From assembly GCA_036768485.1 (NCBI GenBank), contig JAVLUZ010000154.1, forward strand, positions 35,697,769-35,761,768: 64,000 nt of DNA, given 5' to 3'. The stretch comes from Mermis nigrescens. Taxonomy: Eukaryota; Nematoda; Enoplea; Mermithida; Mermithidae. The notes under the pieces were generated by a model. That model saw only the letters and a list, made by a program, of their open reading frames with translations. It was not told where the DNA came from and searched no databases. The translations under genes and the position numbers were made by a program. Each line of letters opens with the position of its first letter. The stretch's first letter is position 1. Positions 35,021-45,000 of this stretch are shown here, in pieces.

Positions 35021-36947
35021 GTGTCAGTGATTGCTCAGTCGCCAACATGGTCAGCAATCCGGGCGGAGCAACAAAAATTATATCAGATGGAAGCCGAACT
35101 GCAGAGGTTGAAATATGAGCAGGCGAGAATGAAATATCTGAGAAACATGGAAATTCAGAGATGTCGACAAGAGAATGAGCGACTGCGAGAGGCGACAAAG
35201 CGAGGAATGGAGCGACTGAGGGCACAAGATCGTAGAAAAATTGAAATTATGCGAAACCAAGAAAACTTAAGGCAATTTAATTTTTTGCATTTTCGAAGCA
35301 GCGAAAACAACGAAAAAGTGTTTTTTTTCGGAAAAAATGGAAACAAAAACAAAAATGAAAGCAGTGCAGTTTTCCTTCAAAAAAAGTTTTTGAATTATTT
35401 TTTTCTGGATATTTACAGAACGCATTAGGAAGATACGTAAAGCAAAAAGGATTAGTCATACGCAAATTAATACAGGACGATAAGCTGTTGTTGTGCAGTA
35501 CTGCAATGTGCAAGATAAGCGTTGTTTCTATCAGGCACGTAGCTAGCCGTCCTATTTTGGGGAGACCAACACAAATTTTGGGGGTCCGGGGTCCAAAAAG
35601 GCCAAAAATAGCACAAAATAACGTTTAAAAAGTCCTACTTTTCCGGTTTTTTCTGAATTTTGGGGGTCCGGACCCCCATTTCCCTTCCCCCCAGAGCTAC
35701 GTGCCTGGTTTCTATCACGAAAATTGATCAAACTAAAAATAGACGAACAGTTCCAAGGCGAGTGTGTTTTGGAACTCGAACATATGCAGCACAAAAGGTA
35801 TTGAACCAATGACACTAAAAACGTCATAGGAAATTTTTCAGGCAATTTCTTATTTATTCGACTGTAAGTCTGCGTTGAAACTATCAGAAAAAAATTAAAG
35901 TTTTCGACTTTAACTCGATGTCATTTTATTTTGCAAAATTACTGTTATGATTTTAGAAGAGAACGAGGACGAATGATGGAGGAGAAACGGAGATATCAAC
36001 AGAATGCGAATCGAGAAAGACAAAAAGTAAAAAATAAGTTCTTAGGGCGCTGTAAATAAAGAGCAATCTGAAAAAGTTTGCCATGTTGATATAAACGTTA
36101 ATTATTTATCCAGATTGCAACAACTATAATTTTACATTATTTTGATTTTCTTCAGTGCATACCATACATGGACAGTAGCCAAATTCTGGGTGGGTGGTGT
36201 GAAACTAGTAAAAATCCAAAATACATGCCGTCAATTCAATTGGAGGTCTATCTATTTCTTAGGGGTCTATAGGATTCTTGGGGGTCGACCTTTCCTTCTC
36301 CCTACGCCCAAGTATGAGTTTTGAATTCAATTGGGTTATTGGTTTAAATTTAAATTTAAATTTCAATATCATTTGTTTGAATTTAACATGATGATCTGAA
36401 GATTATATGTTTTGGAGGTTCAAGGAACCCATATTCAGATGCCCACAAATTGCTGAATTTACAATTCGTAAAAATCTTCAACCACGCTACTTGAGACCAT
36501 TTCTGCGATCTTTTGCCCTCAAGCATAGATTTTTGGCGCTTTGCGCCACATATTGAGTTTTGTGATTATTCTTCCATTTCATGAAATGTTTCGAAATTTT
36601 TTATGTTTCCAGATTTTTCTAGAATATAACATCGTCAGGAAGGTCGGAAAATTTTGTTTCGACATTATCTGAGCGTTTTCAAGCCAAACTCCTTTCGGAA
36701 AATTTTCTGGGGACTAACCTCTAGATATTCTACGCTATATAAGTCTGGATTCGAAATGTTTATTGGCATAATAAATATCGTTTAGCAACAAGAACAAATC
36801 CAGAGAGATTTTCAAAGATACAGCATGAAAATGCAGAAATATCGAGAAAGCCGACGTAGGGAAGAAGTTAAAAGACAGCAGGAAATATCAAAATACCAAC
36901 AGCAGCGACAAAGGTTGCGACGAAGGCAAAGGGAAAAGAAAAAATAG
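35021..36947 (+). CDS. Candidate coiled-coil protein gene, Glu/Arg/Gln-rich, possibly decaying
   Basis: Three exon-like blocks share one theme. 35021 (after TTTAGTTTCAG) to about 35330 encodes a long helix with QMEAELQRLKYEQAR and RQENERLREATKRGMERLR. 35957-36026 (TTTTAG acceptor, GTAAAA donor) encodes RERGRMMEEKRRYQQNANRE. 36786-36947 (TTTAG acceptor) encodes RRREEVKRQQEISKYQQQRQ and ends KKK-stop. The last two join in phase 0. The first block's donor could not be fixed, and a hAT element at 35532 splits a possible exon. Coiled-coil coding continues after the stop at 36967-37120 in another frame with an in-frame TAG. No family was recognised. It could be a pseudogene or a poorly resolved gene. 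Confidence 0.45.
35532..35707. mobile_element. hAT-type MITE, 176 bp
   Basis: Termini CAGGCACGTAGCTAGC and AGAGCTACGTGCCTG are flanked by an exact 8-bp duplication GTTTCTAT (35524-35531 and 35708-35715). Removing it restores an open frame across the junction in the coiled-coil locus, so it may have landed in former coding sequence. Confidence 0.9.
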
Positions 36948-37404
36948 AGAATTTTTTGCCACAGGGCTACAAAGAGAGCTGGAAAATGCAAATGAGAGCC
37001 AGCGACTCCAACAAAATGCTGCTAGAATAATTCGGTAGCAAAATCGTATCGAAAAAGAAATATTAAGGACAAGCCAACAAATCGTTCGACGGCCGCCTAG
37101 ATTGACATTATTCTATTGTGACCTTGAGTTTGAAGAGAGGGGTGAAAATACACACTGAGGTTCGGGGTACATGTGGGCGTGGGAAAATGGTGGTTCGGGG
37201 CTTAAAACCTCCCGAAAATCCGACGAAACCTCCCAAAACCCATAACTTAATTTTTAACATGTTTTTTAGATATTTGTCCGTTTTACATTGTCCAGACTTC
37301 AATATAATTCGGCTGCTACCCATTTACATATGCTTCAGGATATCAATCATGCCGAGGCTTTCAGTGCATAATAGCTGTTCGCGCGGAAATATGTAGGTAC
37401 ATAC

Positions 37405-37680
37405 GTCCATACGTGGGCAGCAAGAAAATTCTGGGAGGGTGCAAGATTTTTTGAACGTCAAAAAATGGCCTTAAAAATGGTGGTATGGCGATAAAAACAC
37501 CATTTTCCGACGTTTTCTCATCAAGCACTATACATTGGCATCAAAAAATTGCGAAAAAAACGAAAGAATTTTCAAAAATTGAATTCTGGGGGGGGGTATT
37601 TTGATTTCTGAGGGGGGTATTTTGGTTTCTGGGGGTGCATACTGCATACCCCCAAACCCCCCTCACGCCCAGGTGTGCAT
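37405..37680 (+). repeat. R2-type dispersed repeat
   Basis: It starts CATACGTGGGCAGCAAGAAA and ends CCCTCACGCCCAGGTGTGC, with internal GGGGGTATTTTG blocks. It is the inverted counterpart of 32470-32705. No coding capacity. Confidence 0.65.
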
Positions 37681-37689
37681 ACATCCCGT

Positions 37690-39085
37690 ACGGAATTTGA
37701 CAATTAAAACTTCATTCTGACTTGCCCTTTCGCAACCCAATTTTGTACACATCTGTATAGTCCTGCTCAACCCCGTGCAACCCAGACAGATGCTCCAACT
37801 TTGTCACATGCTGAGAAATAAAATGACATTAAAATAGATGAATCAAATGCATTATATAAGTGATAGAGACCATATTTGAAACACGATTCTTAGCTACAAT
37901 TGTATGCATGTTTCACTATTGCTAGATTAATCAGAAAGTCTGTTTTCCCTATTTGAACTCCTCCTGGCTGACCTTGCAGTACCGGCGGTGGTGAGCGACC
38001 ACGGCCTTACTGTGGTGCATATGTAGTTAGCAAAAAATTATACAACGTAAAATGACATTTATGTAAAATGCATTTACAGTATTCTGACAGATTATACATC
38101 TTCAAATGATGCTGCAAAACGAGAAAATTTTCAGCATCAGAAACATATTAACCTTTTTACGTAAAAACTTGTTTTCGTTTAGTTTATTTCAGAAAAAGAT
38201 GAAAAAAGAAATAAATTTACTGAAATTTGGACACGCATGCAACAAAAAATTCGCTGATTATAAGCAATCTGATCCAGCCCGAAAAAATATTTTCGTAGAT
38301 CAGCTTCATACATTGTTATAAAAAAGTATAATAATTACTTTAGCAGGTCTTATGTTTCGTATCTCGGTAATGTTATAGAATTCGAGATGATTAAATCACT
38401 TCCAAACGATTTCATTATATAGTGAATAAAAATTATAAAGTTCTACAGTAAAACACTTGCGATTTGGTCAAATTACAAAAAAGTGTAAGCAGTATGCTTT
38501 TTTACTACTTATTTTATTGCCGATGCAAAAAATTCCACAGAATTAACAAAAAAAGTTTAAAAACTGAAGAATTCTTAGGATTAACCTGAAAATTAAGTTT
38601 TTCGTGAAGTAGAATGTGATTCTTTGATTCCTTGATTCAACACTTCGAATGAACGGTGGTTCAATTTTCGCAAATTGCCATTGCGCATAAACCTTTTTGT
38701 TTTAATTTCCCAAAATTTAACACTTCCTCAATTCCAAAAAGAACAAAATAGCCGGACAATAATCTCTAAATAAATTACGCTTCGAAAAAAATTAAGCGCG
38801 TTTTTTGAATGCCAAATCGTATCGCAGTTATTGTTTACTAAAGGTCACGTTTCTGGCAAAACATGATGCGCAAATACTTATCAGGTTACGCAACTTCGAT
38901 AAAAAAGACAAAATTGAAAAAAAACCTAAATCTGTTCATATCGGAGCTTCAGTTGCATCCGATAAGCGTAAAAACAAAGCGTGCTAAATGCATCCTTTTA
39001 TTCAATTTTTCGATAGCGTTGAAGTGTAGTTGCATAAATAGGCAGTGCACCCGTGAATTAATACTATAAATTAACGACAAAAATA
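37690..39085. other. Upstream region of the receptor-domain gene, no other gene recognised
   Basis: AT-rich intergenic sequence. A GC-richer stretch at about 37975-38020 (CAGTACCGGCGGTGGTGAGC) was not identified as any RNA gene. No TATA-initiator pair could be fixed upstream of the ATG at 39086. Confidence 0.3.
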
Positions 39086-42000
39086 ATGAATTCTTTCATA
39101 GCATTCTTAACTATTCTATTACTTTATTTCGACCATTGTCTTACTAAACATGTCAAGCTGGGCAATTTGTGGAAAAGGCATTTGAAGGTGGTGACCGTCA
39201 GAGAGCCTCCATTCGCTTTTCGTGAACCCCAGTCGTTGACTGACGGATTTGCGGCTGATCTGCTGGCAATGTTACTTGAAAACGAAAACATGACCTACGA
39301 AATGTACGAAATAAGCCGAAGGATTGGCGGTGAAAAATCCGCCGAAGAAAGTGGTAAAGAAAGGCATTATCGAATGAAACTTTATTAAAAAATTATATTA
39401 AGAATCACATTAACCCCAATTAAGTCAGCAACTTACTCGTATACTCGTTTAAAATATATAAAATTTATATTAAAAAAATATAAAACTTGTGCCACTAATA
39501 AACTCATAAACTCATCATACGAGTATACATCAGAAGCCAGTATTTTGATCAAATCATGATTTTATATTACAATACTATTCTATAATTCAAAATCGATAAG
39601 CTCAAATTCTCAATAGTTTTCATAAAATATGTTAAGGTGCATTGCTTTTGTCCTGTACTAGTACTATATGTACATGCGTTTAATTGCACTGATATAAAAA
39701 TTTATTGTAACACCTAAAATTTATTAAATTTATTCGAAAATAAATTAACTTCTAAGGACAGTGGCGCAGACTTATTGACGAGCTGATTAGCAGGCGCGCT
39801 GATATGATAGTGGCTCCCTTGACAATCACTGCCAATCGCAGTAAAGTTGTACAATTCTCGTTTCCTTATATGCCGGCCAATACGGTTATCTTGGCCAAGA
39901 AACCGCTAAAAATTGGAGATAAAATGCCATTTAGGTACGAATAGCTAAAGATTCAATCGGAGATTAGCGCACTTTATTGGAACTCATAAAAGATTTTCTA
40001 ATTAATATGATGGTGGAGTTTAATTTTATTGACTTAACTTGGTACATATTTTACATATTATTACTGTGTAAGATTCAGCTTCCTCTTGCACGTTTGATTT
40101 ATGACCGTATCTTCAAAATATCGAGATTTCAAAAATATATCACGATAGCAAAGAAAAATGCTCCGATGGAACAAAAAAGACGAATATACTTGGGATTTTT
40201 TCTCATTTTATTTATTTATTAAATATATAAATAAATAAATAAATAAAAGATAAATATTAAGGATGCAAAAGGAGGGAATGAGGAAAACGCTCCTAAGTAC
40301 ATACATATATGCCTTAAGTCGCAAAGCCTATTAAAAATCAGACTTTCTCTAAGCAACGGAAAAAATCGAGGCTGAATTTGATCCTGGGGGGCACGCTGCC
40401 AGTTCTGACCGGAGCGACTCGAGCAAACAAATTAGCGACCCGAGCGCTCACTGTAGGTAAACAAAAGTGCGCAATCAATTCCGCTGGGCTGACCTCGTCG
40501 GTCGATCAATTATGCGTCCGCTACTTACGTACAGTAAAGCGCCCGACTAGGGGAGTATTTTTTAGCACAATTTTTTACAGAGCGAAAATCAAATCTCATA
40601 GTTTAGTTTTTCGAGCTCATCGTGAAAAATGGAGCAAGAAAATGTATAATATTACAGCATTTCATTCACTCTGGAAAACGTTGACTTATTTCAAATTTTG
40701 AGAGCAATTGACATTTATTTTGTTCAGAGAAATACTACCACGATTTGTCAACGAACATTTTGCATAGAAGCACACGCATCGCAAAAATCGTTGAACAATC
40801 GCTCCATCGAATCAAACTTGCTGCGCCAGAATCATTCGACCAGAAACCCTTCACAAGTCGCCGTATTCATTCGTCCAACCCTTCGTCTAAGGTCCCGTTT
40901 AGCCTTAGACCATTTAGATTCGATGTTTTGGGTATGGGTCAAATTATCCGCCGGATTGATGAAACTGATCGAATGGTTCACAGTATCGTGAGCATAGTTC
41001 GGCCCGTCCAGATTGTATCCTCTCCAACAGTCTGTCTTGATCCGCGTGGGAGCGATTGTTCAACGATTTTTGCGATGCGTGTGCTCCTATGTATAATGTT
41101 AGTTGACAAATCGTGGTAGTTTTTCATGTTGACGCTGTAACCTTAGTATTATTTTGAAATATTCATTTTTTATGGACAAAATTAATGTCAAGTGCTCTCA
41201 CAACTTAAAATGAATCAACTTTTTCAGAGTGAATGAAATGTTGTAATATTATATATTTTCTTGCTCCGTGTTTCACGATGAGCTCGAAAACCTAGACTGT
41301 AAAATTCGATTTTTCGCTTTATAAAAAAATTGTGTTAAAAAAATGCTCCCTAGTCGGGCGCATTACTGTAAGTACCAGACGCATAATTGGTCGACCGACG
41401 AGGTCAGCCCAGCATAGTTGATTGCGCACTTTTGTTTACTTAAGTGAGCGCTCGGGTCGCTAATTTGTTTGCTCGAGTCGCTACGGTCAGAACTGGCGGC
41501 GTGCCTCCCCAGGATCGGAATCAGCCAAAATCGAAGTATATTCAGCGGCCTACAGATTAAAATAAACTATTGAAGCAAAAAACGATTGAAAAAGCAGCAA
41601 GTTTGCTGTGCAGTATCTATGGGAGAATGAAATAGCAAACACTGATGCATTCGTGTGCACTAACCAATTGACGCCAGGCTTGCTTGCTATAATGCTCATG
41701 ATAACAAAATAAAATGCCTTTAAATACAATTGCATTTAGTTTTCTATTAACCACCATTACGAAGCACTTCAGCGTTGCAACTTGCAATAATAGAAAGTCA
41801 TCAATATGATTAAGTAAATGATTAAAAAGGAGATAACAGAAGAAACAATAAATATAAACAAATAAATATATAAATAAGTAAATAAATAAAAGATAAATAA
41901 AAGAGGCATGCTGTCAGTATAACAGTAACAAAAAGACGCGAGAAATAGTACACATTTACATAAAAATGTACATAAATTATATTATGAGAAATTATGGGTT

Positions 42001-45000
42001 TTACGAGGGGCAAGGGTCTAAGTGAAACGAGAAGAAGTAAGCAGGAGTATATACAGAAAAAATACACGAAAAAGGGAATTTTTCGATGTTCATAGCCTGC
42101 TCTTTCCGTTACTGCTATGAAATTGAACTTTTTTGCTTAGAAATTTACTATGCTCTAACCCAGTAAATGTTGAAGGAATTATCCAGCAGATTTAATAGAC
42201 GCTTTAGTGTTTTGTATTCTGACCGTCATATTATGCATTGTTTTCAGCAGTCACAAAACTAAAATGATCATAAATTATTGCTTTAATTCAAATTGCACTT
42301 CCTCGTCAAGAAGCTTTCTCAAATTTTATTTCGAGGAGATACATTGGGCGCTAAGCATAAAAAAGGCGCAGCTTTGCTTATAAGAAAATTAAATATATCA
42401 CAATATTTAAACTTTTAAATCCGCTTCACAAAAACTGTACAAGATACAATAAATAAATAAATAAATGAATAAGCAATATAATAAACAATACATGTAAATA
42501 ATATCAAGTTAACCGAAGTGGATTCTGATCGTCAACAAAGAAAGAGCCATCAAATACACCCCGCTGCTGCTAGCAAATAGCAAATCAAAACAACTATATA
42601 CAGAGTAATAAAAAAACTAAATGAGTTTCGCGTCATATCTCAAGAATCAAGCTAGACACGCACTTAAAATTTTTTAAACGACAGACAAAAAGGTCTACAG
42701 TAAGTCTATAGATTTTTGAATTACTAAATAAACCCGTTCTTTAGATGTTGCATATTAATTAAAAGTGGTTCTTTAGATGTTGTACATTAATTAAAAGTAG
42801 GTATGTTTCGAAAAAGCAAGAAATTCCATTTTTCAGAGGCCGCGAAATAAACTTCGATTTTTCGCGCTGCTTAAAGAAAGTCTGATTTTCAATAGATTTT
42901 GCGACTTTAGGCTAATACATATGATCATTTTTCTAGTCCCCTCCTTTTATATCCTCCATAATCCGTAATCCCAAGCATGTTCGATTCTTTGTTCCATCGG
43001 AGCTTTTTCGTTGCTAAAACCTACTTTTATAGTCTGTTTCAATTAAGTTCGCACATAAATTTTAAGAATTTTCGTCGACAGTAAGCCGAGGGTTACGATA
43101 ATTATATATCATTTCAATGCTACATATAATCGCAATCCTTCAGCTTATTGTCGGAAATAGATTTAAAATTTTTGACCGAACTTGTATGGAACAGACTATA
43201 ATTAACAGAAATTCCATTTTTTCAGATAAATAATAATAAATAATAATGATAATAAATAATATCAAGTAAATCAGTAAATCAGTCAGTAAACACGTACGGT
43301 AACATGTCACAATGCTGACAGTAGTCCAAGAACGCGGAAAACAATATGTTTTGAACATCAGCATTATCTTTTTTAAACAAGACAACCTCATCTTATTTAA
43401 ACAGATCAAATGTTTTCAGCATAAACTTTACGCAATTACTAAGTGTAAAGAACACTTACCCTCCGATTCGTAATCCTGACATTATATGGAAGATTTTGAA
43501 AAAGTTAAGCTTCTGCAACGCTCAAAAACTAAAGTTAATTTTTAGTGTAAACTTTACACAATTATTGGGTGTAAAGAAAAGTTACAGTCAGATTCGTAAT
43601 CTCGAGCTAACTAGACATATTTTTAAAAATCACGTCTTGCAACGCTCTGGTAGTCAAATAGATTTGTAGTGTAAACTTTGCACATTAATAATGAATGAAT
43701 AGTGCAAAATTTGCACAACAACTGATTGTAGAGAAAACTAACAGGCAGATTCGTAATTCTGACTTTCAATAGAACATTTTAAAAAATTAAACTTCCGCAA
43801 GGCTCTTGAACTAAAGTTAATTTGCAGCGTAAACTTTACGCAACCATCGAGTGTAAAGAAAGTTTTAGTAGGATTCGTAATTCTGATAATACTCTGATGT
43901 TACGATCAACACTTATAAAAAATTAAGTCTCCACAATGACCTGAAGACAAGTAAACATTATATGTAAACCACTTTACACCACTGTTGAGTGTAAACAAAT
44001 GCGCCGAACTCGCGTATCACGTTGTACATTTTTAGACTTGAGATCATGTCCAGAATCATAATCGGAGAAGTTGGCAGAAAGAAACAAGACAGAAACACGT
44101 TTAACACCCCCAATTTTTGATTTTACACCACCTGAGAAAACTAAATAGTAATGTAAAGCGTAATTTGCTGTGACCTGTATCCCTTAAATATTAATTTGGT
44201 TTTATTCTATTCAACTTATTCCGACCTCCAAACGGGGAAAGTGGCCAACAAAAAACGAACAAAAACGAGTTTTTCCACCATCCACTACATTGTAAACTTT
44301 AAAAATCTTAACCTACCTCCTCATTGAGTGTAAAGCAATTTGGTTTGGGCCAATTCGTAGTCTTTAAATTGTAGTACGTTTGTGTGTTGAAAACTTCTGT
44401 TACGCAAAATATTTGAGATATTGACTAATCAAAAAAGGGAAGAAAACGTGTTTTTTGCCTCGCGTTACACCCCTGATTTTGAAATTTACAACTCCATTAG
44501 TAACTCAGTATTGAGTTTTCAAACGTGGTCTGCTGTGATGTGTAGCCATTAAAACGTTTTTATTTTATCCAATTTATACCGACTTATAATCGGAGAATTC
44601 GACAGAGAAATCTTAGACAAAACCTGTTTTCTTACACCATTCACTAGAGTGTAAAGATAAAACCCTTAGGTCTAACTCCGTATTGAGTTTACAAAAGTTT
44701 GTTGGTAACCAGAAAGTTGCCTTTAAATCGCAATATATTCTTATTAGAAAAAATTTCTTAGGACTGGTAACCAGAGTTGTTGGCAGACATCAAGAAGGAA
44801 AAAGCGCAACCAAAATCTATCTGTACACGCGCAGATTTTTACACTCTTTACACTGTTCCTCAAGAACTAATACAAAATTCTAAAGGCAAAAAAATGCGCC
44901 CTAAAGAATTTCTTTTTCTATAATTCGAAACCATTAAATTGTTTGAGGCTTCAATATTGAGTTGTTCACAAGCAGTGGAAGAACCATCAAAATTCGCTGT

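Noticed and set aside
37975..38020. GC-richer block considered as a small RNA or 5S-like gene
   Set aside because: It matches no remembered RNA consensus, and no fold or promoter boxes could be supported.
39977..40222. Hydrophobic stretch FIDLTWYIFYILLLCK that might be M1 of the receptor
   Set aside because: Its only usable acceptor gives phase 0, whereas exon 2 ends in phase 2. No pore or M3 follows, and the frame runs into the T element.
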